64,000 nucleotides of DNA, from positions 17,301-81,300 of the forward strand of contig JAUNGN010000007.1 in assembly GCA_030524425.1 (NCBI GenBank), in the 5' to 3' direction. Of this stretch, positions 7,396 through 14,785 are shown piece after piece. The translations under genes were made by a program, and so were the position numbers. The notes under the pieces were generated by a model. The model worked only from the letters and a program-made list of their open reading frames with translations, was not told where the DNA came from and ran no database searches. How positions within the stretch are numbered: position 1 is the first letter of the stretch; each line of letters begins with the position of its first letter. The DNA comes from Clostridia bacterium (GTDB lineage Bacteria; Bacillota; Clostridia; Lachnospirales; CAG-274).

Positions 7396-8850
7396 ATGAA
7401 AACAAGAAATTTAATAATAACAACAATTTTATATTTACTTTTAATTCATACCTCAGCTTTAGCCTCAAACAAATACATAAGTCTTACTCTAACCTATGAT
7501 TATCAAGATCACAGCTATTGTGCAGAAGAGGTTTTTATATCTGTTAACGGCAAAGAACTTACAGAGCTTTCAATGCCTCCCATTATTTTAAACAACTATA
7601 CCCTTGTGCCTGCAAGAGAAGTTTTTGAGGCAATAGGAGCAAATGTTGAATGGAAAAAAGATATTGAACAGGTATATATAACATATAATGAAACCGTAAT
7701 AGCACTTCCTGTTAATTCGGAAAAGGCTTATGTAAACGGAAAGCCAATGGCATTGGATACTTCCGCTAAAATTATAAATAACAAAACAATGGTTCCGTTA
7801 AGATTTATAACTACCTCTCTTGGATTTGAAATAAAATGGGACAGCAATACCAGGATTGCTGACATAATTACAAAAGAGGAAACTACCGAAATAACTACTG
7901 AAACCACTACTGAAACCACTACCGAAACTACAACAAAAACCTACACTGAAACAACCGATAAAACGGAAATTACTGCTAAAAAAAATGAAAACATTTATTA
8001 TGAAAATGACACACTTTATATAAAAAACATTAATAATATTAAACTGTCTGACATTACAGAATATGATAACTATATGAGCAGAAATTATACTGTTGTTATT
8101 AACAAAGACTTGCAGAATTATATCAGCAATACAAAATTCACTCCCAATTCAGAAAAAATAAAAGATTGTACCATAGTTACAGGTATTGACAATACAACAA
8201 TAACTTTTAATGAGAACAGAATTGTTGCAGTAAATATAACCGAGGATAATGGCTATATTTGTATTAAATCAATTCTGCCTAAGGAAAAATATGATAAAAT
8301 TATTGTGCTTGACCCCGGACACGGCGGTGAAATGCCCGGAGCAATAGCAAATAACCTTGTTGAAAAGGACTTAACACTTAAAATAGCTTTAAGTGCCAAA
8401 GAAAAGTTTGATAAAGACGGCTCAGTCAAATGTTATATAACAAGAACCACTGACGTAAACCCAAGTTTTGATGAAAGAACAAGTCTTGCTAACGAAACCG
8501 GAGATATTTTTGTATCTGTACATATTAATTCAGCTAACAGCACTGATGCCCACGGTACTGAAACATTTTGTCTGTACGCCAATGACTTAGGCAACGGTCT
8601 TACAAGCTACAGAGTTGCAGAAGAAATGCTTACTCAGCTTCTTAACAGGCTGGGAACAACAAACAGAAATGTAAAAACAGAAGATTTAAAGGTACTTAGA
8701 GATTCAAAAATACCTGCCTCTCTTATAGAAATAGGCTTTATAAGTAATGCTGATGAAGCAGAACTTATGAATAACAGTATTGATAAAGCAGGACAGGCTA
8801 TTTATGAAGGTGTATTAAATTTGTTTGATAAATATCCTGCTGTAAGATAA
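7396..8850 (+). CDS. N-acetylmuramoyl-L-alanine amidase (Amidase_3) with stalk domain and Thr-rich linker
   Basis: 484 residues. Cleaves the bond between N-acetylmuramate and L-alanine in peptidoglycan. Order: signal peptide (1-24), copper-amine-oxidase-like stalk domain (about 35-155; two copies of the PLRF-type strand set), a Thr/Glu linker (about 160-195; TTETTT repeats), an unassigned beta-rich or AMIN-like segment (200-300), and Amidase_3 (302-480). Zinc ligands are visible as His309 (DPGHGG), Glu323 (VEKDL) and His376 (SVHINS); the catalytic Glu is Glu445 (LIEIGFISN). All essential residues are present, so it should be an active autolysin or remodelling enzyme. Its own promoter lies at 7331-7359. 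Confidence 0.92.
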   Translation: MKTRNLIITTILYLLLIHTSALASNKYISLTLTYDYQDHSYCAEEVFISVNGKELTELSMPPIILNNYTLVPAREVFEAIGANVEWKKDIEQVYITYNETVIALPVNSEKAYVNGKPMALDTSAKIINNKTMVPLRFITTSLGFEIKWDSNTRIADIITKEETTEITTETTTETTTETTTKTYTETTDKTEITAKKNENIYYENDTLYIKNINNIKLSDITEYDNYMSRNYTVVINKDLQNYISNTKFTPNSEKIKDCTIVTGIDNTTITFNENRIVAVNITEDNGYICIKSILPKEKYDKIIVLDPGHGGEMPGAIANNLVEKDLTLKIALSAKEKFDKDGSVKCYITRTTDVNPSFDERTSLANETGDIFVSVHINSANSTDAHGTETFCLYANDLGNGLTSYRVAEEMLTQLLNRLGTTNRNVKTEDLKVLRDSKIPASLIEIGFISNADEAELMNNSIDKAGQAIYEGVLNLFDKYPAVR

Positions 8851-8980
8851 AATAATTATGCATTTAACAAAACTATTTTTTTAATTTATTAATACTTTTA
8901 TTGATTATTTAATAAAGTACTTTATATGCCTTATTTAAACAGTTATACAATTTTAATTTAAAAATGCGAGGTGCAATAAT

Positions 8981-9205
8981 ATGAGTATAACACATAAACT
9001 TGAAAAAACTGCTTTCATATTAATCATTTTTAGCTTTATCCTTCCCTCTTTTATAGGACAAGTACTAGAAATTTTAGCACTAATAATTTTAATTTATCTT
9101 ACATCTTTAAATTATGCAGGCAAGAAAAAAATTTGGGTGTTTGCCATAAGTTCTATTATATTATTATTTTTAATTATTTACAATTTTATTTCACTTAGAA
9201 TATAG
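8981..9205 (+). CDS. Small two-helix membrane protein
   Basis: 74 residues, start chosen from GCGAGGTGCAATAAT before ATG. Two or three hydrophobic segments: about 12-28 (AFILIIFSFILPSFIGQ), 29-43 and 52-71 (WVFAISSIILLFLIIYNFI). No recognised family. It follows the amidase by 130 AT-rich bases that show only weak dyads, so it may have its own promoter. Function unknown. Confidence 0.55.
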   Translation: MSITHKLEKTAFILIIFSFILPSFIGQVLEILALIILIYLTSLNYAGKKKIWVFAISSIILLFLIIYNFISLRI

Positions 9206-9341
9206 TAAAAAATGAAACCCAAACATCTATTAATTATCCAAACATATTACTGCTTATATTTTAACAAAAATTAAGCAAATATAATTTAATGCTTGAATAT
9301 AATTATTTCTTATTTGTTAATACTATTCAAGAGGTGATATT

Positions 9342-9488
9342 ATGGACAAAGATAAAGAAATGGAATTAAATGAAAAGAAAAATCTTGAAAAGTTTAACAG
9401 CATAACCCAAAGTGTAAAGCCTGTTAACCAAAATCAAACACACAATCCGAGACCTGAATCGGTTGAGCCTAAAATCAGACAGGTTTAA
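9342..9488 (+). CDS. 48-residue hydrophilic small protein
   Basis: ATG 9342 follows AAGAGGTGATATT, a strong ribosome-binding site. The product is highly charged (Lys/Glu-rich first 17 residues) and then Asn/Gln/Pro-rich, with no hydrophobic segment, probably disordered. A clear terminator follows five bases after the stop, which supports a genuine small gene. No family recognised. Confidence 0.55.
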   Translation: MDKDKEMELNEKKNLEKFNSITQSVKPVNQNQTHNPRPESVEPKIRQV

Positions 9489-9492
9489 TATC

Positions 9493-9530
9493 AAAGCAGT
9501 ATTTAATATAATTTTTAAATACTGCTTTTA
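9493..9530 (+). terminator. Rho-independent terminator
   Basis: AAAGCAGTATTTA (from 9493) pairs with TAAATACTGCTTT (ending 9528), followed by TA. It ends the 48-residue gene. Confidence 0.7.
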
Positions 9531-9579
9531 CATATAAACTACTATTTGTACTATAATAAAAAACAAAAGGAGGCATTTT

Positions 9580-9711
9580 ATGGATTTCTCACCGATTACT
9601 TTTTTTCAGATATCATTACAGCTTTTAAACACAGTTATTCTCATTGGAATTATTATAATTATCATATTGTTAATTATATTACTTATTAAACTTATTAAAA
9701 AGCATTCATAA
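9580..9711 (+). CDS. 43-residue single-helix membrane peptide
   Basis: ATG 9580 is preceded by AAAAGGAGGCATTTT, an almost perfect ribosome-binding site. After 16 mixed residues comes one uninterrupted Ile/Leu helix (about 18-36) and a basic tail (KLIKKHS). This is the shape of small membrane regulators, holin-like peptides and type I toxins. No antisense-RNA promoter was recognised, so a toxin role is not supported. Too short for homology-based assignment. Confidence 0.5.
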   Translation: MDFSPITFFQISLQLLNTVILIGIIIIIILLIILLIKLIKKHS

Positions 9712-9738
9712 CATATATCGTTAAAATTACAATAATAC

Positions 9739-9767
9739 TTGAATTTTCCTTCCCAAAGGTGTATAAT
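9739..9767 (+). promoter_or_regulatory. leuS promoter
   Basis: TTGAAT at 9739-9744, 17-base spacer, TATAAT at 9762-9767. The transcript would have a leader of only about 27 bases, so there is no room for a T-box. Confidence 0.7.
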
Positions 9768-9800
9768 ATTAAATTAATATTACAATGGAGGAAATATTAA

Positions 9801-12206
9801 ATGAGCACAAAATACAATTATAAAGAAATTGAAAAAAAATGGCGTGCCAGATGGGAAAAAGATCCTGTTAATCCAACCAATACTGACAAGCCAAAATATT
9901 ACTGCTTAGATATGTTCCCTTACCCGTCAGGTAACGGCTTACATGTAGGTCACTGGAGAGGCTATGTACTCTCTGACGTAGTCAGCAGATATAAAATTTT
10001 ACAGGGATATGAAATTCTTCACCCAATGGGCTGGGACGCTTTTGGCTTACCTGCCGAAAACTATGCTATTAAGACAGGCACTCACCCATCAGCAGCAACC
10101 CAAAACAGTATTTCAAACATTAAAAGACAGGTTAATGAAATTGCCGCTGTTTACGATTGGGACAGAGAAATCAATACTACTGACCCTAACTACTATAAGT
10201 GGACACAGTGGATTTTCATTCAAATGTTTAAAAACGGTCTTGCTTACGAAAAGGAAATGCCTCTTAACTGGTGTCCTAACTGTAAGTGCGTATTAGCTAA
10301 TGAAGAAGCTACTAACGGTGTTTGTGACCGTTGCGGTTCTCAGGTTACAAAGAAGAATTTAAGACAGTGGATGCTTAAAATTACTAAGTATGCCGAAAGA
10401 TTACTTAATGATTTAGACAAGCTTGACTGGCCTTCAAAGGTTAAGAAAATGCAGTCTGACTGGATTGGCAAAAGCTATGGTGCTGAAATTGACTTTCCTG
10501 TTGACGGCACTGACAAGTCAATTAAGGTTTATACCACAAGACCCGATACTCTCTACGGTGCAACATTTATGGTACTTGCTCCTGAGCACGCTGTTATTAA
10601 GGAAATTACTGCTCCCGAATATAAGGATGCTATGGAAAAATATGTGTATGACGCAAGTACAAAATCTAATGTATCAAGAATGACAGACAAGGAAAAAACA
10701 GGTGTATTCACAGGTGCTTACGGTATTAACCCATTAAACGGTGCAAAGACGCCTATTTGGGTATCTGATTATGTTCTTGCGGACTATGGCACAGGTGCTA
10801 TTATGTGTGTACCTGCTCACGATGACAGAGATTTTGAATTTGCAAAGAAGTTTGACTTACCTATTATTCAGGTAATAAGCAAGGACGGCAAGGAGTCTGA
10901 ATTAACAGAGGCTTATACTGAATCCGGTATTATGATTAATTCAGGCGAGTTTAATGGTATGAAGTCCGAAGATGCTAAGGCTAAAGTTCCTGATTATATG
11001 GAAGAAAAAGGCTTCGGCAAAAAGACCGTAAACTATAAGCTCCGTGACTGGGTATTTTCAAGACAAAGATACTGGGGTGAGCCTATACCTCTTATTCACT
11101 GTGAAAAGTGTGGTATTGTTCCGGTTCCTGATAAGGATTTACCTGTTATTCTTCCCAATGTTGAAAGCTATAAGCCAACCGACACGGGTGAATCTCCTCT
11201 TGCAGCTATTGAAGACTGGGTTAATGTTAAGTGTCCATGCTGCGGCGGTCCTGCTAAGAGAGAAACTAATACAATGCCTCAGTGGGCAGGCTCTTCATGG
11301 TACTTCTTAAGATATTGTGACAACCATAATGATAAGGAGCTTGCAAGCAAAGAAGCGCTTAAAAAGTGGATGCCTGTTGATATGTATGTGGGCGGTATTG
11401 AACACGCTGTTCTTCATTTGCTTTATGCAAGATTTTATACCAAGTTCTTACATGACATCGGCGTAGTTGACTTTGATGAACCTTTTAAGAGGTTATTTAA
11501 TCAGGGTATGATTACAAAAGACGGTGCAAAAATGAGTAAGAATAAGGGTAACGTAGTATCTCCCGATGAAACTGTAGATGCTTATGGCTGTGATGCTCTT
11601 AGAATGTATGAGCTCTTTATAGGACCACCTGAATTAGATTCCGAATGGGACGATAACGGTATTGACGGTGTATACAGATACCTTAACAAGGTTTGGAAGT
11701 TTGTCGATGAATACAAAGATAAAATTATTGATACTACTCCTGAATTGGAGCGAGCTAAACACAAGATGATTTATGAAATTACTAACAGGCTTGAAGCTCT
11801 TACTCTCAATACAGTTGTATCAGGATTTATGGAGTTTACAAATAAGCTTATTGCTGTTGCTAAAGAGGCAGGCGGTGTAGACCAGTCATCACTTGATACT
11901 CTTGCAATTCTTCTTTCTCCGTTTGCTCCTCATATTGCAGAGGAAATTTGGGAAGTTGTCGGACATAGCGAATCTGTATTCCGCTCAACATGGCCAACAT
12001 ACGATGAATCAAAACTCAAGGAAGATACAATTAATATAGCTGTTCAGCTTAACGGTAAAGTTAGAGCTAATATTACTGTTGCTGCTGATGCTGATAAGGA
12101 CACAGTTCTTACAGCAGCCAAGGAAGCATTAGGCAGTAAAATTACAGGCACTATTGTCAAGGAAATTTATGTTCCCGGCAGAATTTGCAATATTGTTGCT
12201 AAATAG
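9801..12206 (+). CDS. leuS: Leucyl-tRNA synthetase
   Basis: 801 residues, normal for bacterial LeuRS. Charges tRNA-Leu with leucine in the cytoplasm. Class Ia Rossmann domain with the HIGH-type motif as GLHVGH (about residues 46-52, after PYPSGN), a zinc-binding insertion with paired Cys (NWCPNCKCVLA...GVCDRCGS), the CP1 editing domain (about 220-400; the TTRPDTLYGATFM threonine-rich motif), a second CxxC region near 440-480, the KMSKS-type loop KMSKNKGN (about 577), and the C-terminal anticodon-binding and tRNA-interacting domains. GGAGG precedes ATG. Own promoter and own terminator, so a single-gene unit. Codon use is like the other highly expressed genes here. Confidence 0.98.
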   Translation: MSTKYNYKEIEKKWRARWEKDPVNPTNTDKPKYYCLDMFPYPSGNGLHVGHWRGYVLSDVVSRYKILQGYEILHPMGWDAFGLPAENYAIKTGTHPSAATQNSISNIKRQVNEIAAVYDWDREINTTDPNYYKWTQWIFIQMFKNGLAYEKEMPLNWCPNCKCVLANEEATNGVCDRCGSQVTKKNLRQWMLKITKYAERLLNDLDKLDWPSKVKKMQSDWIGKSYGAEIDFPVDGTDKSIKVYTTRPDTLYGATFMVLAPEHAVIKEITAPEYKDAMEKYVYDASTKSNVSRMTDKEKTGVFTGAYGINPLNGAKTPIWVSDYVLADYGTGAIMCVPAHDDRDFEFAKKFDLPIIQVISKDGKESELTEAYTESGIMINSGEFNGMKSEDAKAKVPDYMEEKGFGKKTVNYKLRDWVFSRQRYWGEPIPLIHCEKCGIVPVPDKDLPVILPNVESYKPTDTGESPLAAIEDWVNVKCPCCGGPAKRETNTMPQWAGSSWYFLRYCDNHNDKELASKEALKKWMPVDMYVGGIEHAVLHLLYARFYTKFLHDIGVVDFDEPFKRLFNQGMITKDGAKMSKNKGNVVSPDETVDAYGCDALRMYELFIGPPELDSEWDDNGIDGVYRYLNKVWKFVDEYKDKIIDTTPELERAKHKMIYEITNRLEALTLNTVVSGFMEFTNKLIAVAKEAGGVDQSSLDTLAILLSPFAPHIAEEIWEVVGHSESVFRSTWPTYDESKLKEDTINIAVQLNGKVRANITVAADADKDTVLTAAKEALGSKITGTIVKEIYVPGRICNIVAK

Positions 12207-12221
12207 TTTAACATATCATTA

Positions 12222-12251
12222 AAGGGCTTGTGGAAATCACAAGTCCTTTTT
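12222..12251 (+). terminator. leuS terminator
   Basis: AAGGGCTTGTG (12222-12232) pairs with CACAAGTCCTT (12238-12248) with one G-T pair, followed by a TTTTT run. Confidence 0.85.
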
Positions 12252-12265
12252 ATCTAAAATATTAA

Positions 12266-12405
12266 ACAAAAAAAGACCGATTGCTCAGTCTTTCCTGTGA
12301 ATACCCGATTAAATTAATAAATACCTCAATTTATCAGATAATCTGATAAATTTCCCTACCCAATTTATAGAAAAATTTATAAAATTTATATTACATCTTC
12401 TCTTT
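12266..12405 (-). ncRNA. Candidate free-standing small RNA, about 140 nt
   Basis: Between the convergent leuS and isomerase genes the minus strand carries a complete transcription unit with no ORF. A consensus promoter (12412-12440) would start RNA near 12405. A perfect 12-base inverted repeat around one base (12328-12339 with 12341-12352) forms a mid-transcript stem. The unit closes with a terminator: AAAGAC/GTCTTT stem at 12272-12293, then seven T. The isomerase gene has its own terminator upstream (12482-12509), so this is not its 3' tail. It does not resemble 6S RNA, the small SRP RNA, tmRNA or a T-box as far as could be judged by eye. Confidence 0.6.
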
Positions 12406-12411
12406 AAATTC

Positions 12412-12440
12412 ATTATACTACACAATTTTCAACTTGTCAA
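12412..12440 (-). promoter_or_regulatory. Consensus promoter of the candidate small RNA
   Basis: On the minus strand: TTGACA (12440-12435), exactly 17 bases, then TATAAT (12417-12412). Both hexamers match the sigma-A consensus perfectly. Confidence 0.75.
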
Positions 12441-12481
12441 CAAGATTTTTTTGTACATTTTAAACAAATATTTTATATAAA

Positions 12482-12509
12482 AAAGATGGACAAAGCAATG
12501 TCCATCTTT
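12482..12509 (-). terminator. Terminator of the isomerase gene
   Basis: AAAGATGGAC and GTCCATCTTT form a perfect 10-base-pair stem, followed on the minus strand by TTTTTTATAT. It lies about 10 bases after the stop codon. Confidence 0.85.
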
Positions 12510-12519
12510 AAAAACATAA

Positions 12520-13158
12520 TTATGCCAAAATACTCTTAATATAATCAGCTATTTCGTCATTTTTGCAGTTAGCAAAGAAAAATTCACTAAACTTTTCACC
12601 GCTTACAGCACCTTTTAATAAATCCTGATCAATATTCTTAAGTACATACATAATATCAGTATGTGTAACCTTCTTAACCTCATCAAGTATTTTCTTATTT
12701 CTCTGTTCAGGTATAACCCTTTCCTTTGGGTAACCCTGACCGCTTTCACCAGAGAATAACTGCTCAAAAGTATATTTTAAATTAAGTTCAGCACCCCATC
12801 CAAATCCCTTGGCAAACGGAAAGGCTGCACAGTTACCGTCATTAATCTGTGCAAACATATAACCATCAGACGGATCTACAATATGTCCGCATAATACACC
12901 CGGGAAAGCATTACAAGCAAGCATTGCACCCTCACCTGTACCACAGCCTGTAACAACAAAATCAGCTGCGCCTGAGTTAAGAAGAATGGCTGAAAGAATA
13001 CCGCACTGTACATATGTAAGCTGTGCATCATCCTCAGCAGTATACATACCATAATTAAATACCTCATGACCCTTAGGCTCAACAACACTCTTAAGTGTTG
13101 AGCAAATAAGCTCATTTTTTGCTGCCTGGCTATTTTCGTTAATTAATGCAATTTTCAT
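12520..13158 (-). CDS. RpiB/LacA/LacB-family sugar-phosphate or uronate isomerase
   Basis: 212 residues; longer than classical RpiB (about 150). The start is the ATG at 13158, seven bases after AAAGGTG; an in-frame ATG at 13176 lies before that site. The RpiB fold is seen as MKIALINENSQ at the N-terminus and VVTGCGTGEGAMLACNAFPGV (anion-hole loop, about 73-93). The long form resembles proteins annotated as RpiB/LacAB isomerases in gut bacteria, some of which (DhuI group) interconvert unsaturated-uronate products. Given the GH28, GH105 and importer elsewhere in the window, such a role in pectin breakdown is attractive but not shown; ribose-5-phosphate isomerase is the alternative. Confidence 0.8.
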   Translation of the reverse strand: MKIALINENSQAAKNELICSTLKSVVEPKGHEVFNYGMYTAEDDAQLTYVQCGILSAILLNSGAADFVVTGCGTGEGAMLACNAFPGVLCGHIVDPSDGYMFAQINDGNCAAFPFAKGFGWGAELNLKYTFEQLFSGESGQGYPKERVIPEQRNKKILDEVKKVTHTDIMYVLKNIDQDLLKGAVSGEKFSEFFFANCKNDEIADYIKSILA

Positions 13159-13196
13159 TTTATTTTCACCTTTCATAAAAAATATTTTATATCTTA

Positions 13197-13225
13197 ACTA
13201 TAAAATAAATACTCTGATTTGTCAA
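13197..13225 (-). promoter_or_regulatory. Promoter of the isomerase gene
   Basis: Minus strand: TTGACA (13225-13220), 17 bases, TATAGT (13202-13197), about 40 bases before ATG 13158. Confidence 0.7.
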
Positions 13226-13236
13226 TAGCAAAAGAA

Positions 13237-13273
13237 CCTGCCCTGAAAATCAATCAATGACATTCAGGGCAGG
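13237..13273 (-). terminator. Terminator after the 109-residue membrane protein gene
   Basis: CCTGCCCTGAA (13237-13247) and TTCAGGGCAGG (13263-13273) form a perfect 11-base-pair stem; the minus strand continues TTCTTTTG. Located just after the stop at 13293. Confidence 0.8.
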
Positions 13274-13292
13274 AACTCTCAGTGTATCCACA

Positions 13293-13622
13293 TTAACAAG
13301 CTTCCTTGAATAAATCAAGCTTAGATACATGGTTTAAGTAAATAATTTTATTTCTGTTTCTATATGCTTTTTTAAGAACAAAATTTCGTTTTCTCTTCCT
13401 CATTTCTCTTTGCCTTTTTTCTTCAATACTGTCTGCTGCAATACCAAAAGCAAATAAACAGCAAATACTCAATCCTATAAAAGGAAGTGTTACAGCCAGC
13501 ATATTACCATAGCTTAAATTATTAAGCCAGCTTATACCGAAATTAACACAATATAGAGCCGTAAATATAACAACAGCTGCTAATAAATTTATACAAAGTT
13601 TAGCTAAATTATTAATCTTCAT
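13293..13622 (-). CDS. Small two-helix membrane protein with basic tail
   Basis: 109 residues. Two membrane helices (about 10-30, INLLAAVVIFTALYCVNFGIS, and 40-62, MLAVTLPFIGLSICCLFAFGIA) followed by a long Arg/Lys-rich cytoplasmic tail (EEKRQREMRKRKRNF, about 68-85). GGAGGT lies seven bases before ATG. It is a single-gene unit with a consensus promoter and a terminator. No family recognised. Confidence 0.6.
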   Translation of the reverse strand: MKINNLAKLCINLLAAVVIFTALYCVNFGISWLNNLSYGNMLAVTLPFIGLSICCLFAFGIAADSIEEKRQREMRKRKRNFVLKKAYRNRNKIIYLNHVSKLDLFKEAC

Positions 13623-13667
13623 AATTCAAAACCTCCTGTCATTCGTTCATTTGTTTGTTACAGCAAC

Positions 13668-13696
13668 ATTATACAACATATTTTCTATTTTGTCAA
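13668..13696 (-). promoter_or_regulatory. Consensus promoter of the 109-residue membrane protein gene
   Basis: Minus strand TTGACA (13696-13691), 17 bases, TATAAT (13673-13668). The region just downstream (13634-13662) carries imperfect CATT(C/T)GTT(C/T) repeats that could be an operator. Confidence 0.7.
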
Positions 13697-13798
13697 ATAT
13701 TTGTTCTAATTTTTTTGTATTTTTTTACTTTAATTTATAACAGCTCTGTGATATACTTTAATTATAAATTATAGGATTTAATAAGGAGGTATTGGTTT

Positions 13799-14644
13799 AT
13801 GAAACTGGTAACTTTTACACATCTTAAAAAAACTTTAGTTGGTGCATTAACTGATAAATATATGTATCCCCTTCCCTTTAAAACCATGAATGAATTAATA
13901 GATTCCGGTAACTCCATAGAGGCACTTTGTGCCATGGCAGGCAATCCAATAGCCTTGCAGGAAACTAAAATACTTTCCCCTATTCCCGTACCAAAACAGG
14001 ATATTATTTGCCTTGGTATTAATTATATGGCACATGCCGTTGAATCAGCACGCTATAAAAAGGAAGCCTTTGGCGGAGAAAGACCATATGCCGTATATTT
14101 TTCAAAAAGAGTAAATGAATGCTCTCCCCATAACGGTACTATTTCAAGCTATGGAAAGATTGTAGACAGCCTTGACTATGAGTGTGAGCTTGCTGTAATT
14201 ATCGGCAGGGATTGTAAAAACGTAAAAAGAGAAAATGCCTTTGATTATGTATTTGGTTATACTATATTAAATGATATTAGTGCAAGAAATCTTCAAACAA
14301 GACATAAGCAATGGTATTTTGGCAAAAGTCTTGATGGATTTACCCCTATGGGGCCCTGTATTGTAACGGAAGATGAGTTTGAAAGACCTCCCGTACTTGA
14401 AATTAAATCCTATGTAAACAGTGAGCTTCGTCAAAACAGCACAACTGACCTGCTTATATTTGACATCCCTCACGTTATTGAAGAATTAAGCCAGGGAATG
14501 ACATTAAAGGCAGGTACAATTATTTCAATGGGAACTCCTGCGGGAGTAGGTATGGGCTTTAAACCTCCTAAATTCTTAAAGCACGGTGATGTTGTAGAAT
14601 GCTATATTGAAAACATAGGTACTTTGAGAACATATATTGAATAA
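13799..14644 (+). CDS. Fumarylacetoacetate hydrolase (FAH) family protein
   Basis: 281 residues, the size of two-domain bacterial FAH-family enzymes that hydrolyse or decarboxylate 2-oxo acids. The C-terminal FAH fold starts with the lead KQDIICLGINYMAHAVES (about 62-80). Metal ligands of the E-x-E...D pattern are visible in DYECELAVIIG (about 124-134) and ILNDISARNLQ (about 157-167), with KSLDGFTPMGP following. The substrate cannot be told. It may act in sugar-acid breakdown near the isomerase, or as an oxaloacetate tautomerase/decarboxylase-like enzyme. AAGGAGGT is eight bases before ATG. A single gene flanked by divergent and tandem units. Confidence 0.88.
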   Translation: MKLVTFTHLKKTLVGALTDKYMYPLPFKTMNELIDSGNSIEALCAMAGNPIALQETKILSPIPVPKQDIICLGINYMAHAVESARYKKEAFGGERPYAVYFSKRVNECSPHNGTISSYGKIVDSLDYECELAVIIGRDCKNVKRENAFDYVFGYTILNDISARNLQTRHKQWYFGKSLDGFTPMGPCIVTEDEFERPPVLEIKSYVNSELRQNSTTDLLIFDIPHVIEELSQGMTLKAGTIISMGTPAGVGMGFKPPKFLKHGDVVECYIENIGTLRTYIE

Positions 14645-14699
14645 AATTAAAACAGCTCCCTTAAAAATTTTTCACTGTAATTACCACTTATGATGATTA

Positions 14700-14749
14700 A
14701 CGAACGTTCGTGCCGATTTGCTTGAAAAATTTTTCAAAATTGGTATACT
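14700..14749 (+). promoter_or_regulatory. GLUG gene promoter with upstream ACGAACGTTCGT palindrome
   Basis: A perfect 12-base palindrome, ACGAACGTTCGT (14700-14711), stands 10 bases before the -35 TTGAAA (14722-14727); a 16-base spacer leads to TATACT (14744-14749). The position suits a regulator binding next to the -35 element. The spacing differs from a LexA box (GAAC-N4-GTTC). Confidence 0.55.
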
Positions 14750-14785
14750 TAAATGCATAAATAAAATAACAGGAGGTCTTCTTTT

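Noticed and set aside
7870..7960. Tandem repeat or CRISPR-like repeats
   Set aside because: The repeats are Thr/Glu codons (ACT/ACC GAA) of a protein linker, in frame; no spacers. No CRISPR array was seen anywhere in the window.
9207..9300. Short ORF of about 20 codons starting ATGAAACCC
   Set aside because: No ribosome-binding site and overlaps AT-rich spacer.
9580..9711. Type I toxin-antitoxin locus
   Set aside because: The 43-residue peptide has the right shape but no antisense promoter or terminator opposite it could be found.
14700..14711. LexA-type SOS box
   Set aside because: The halves GAAC and GTTC are adjacent, not four bases apart as in Firmicute LexA boxes, and the gene downstream is a surface protein.
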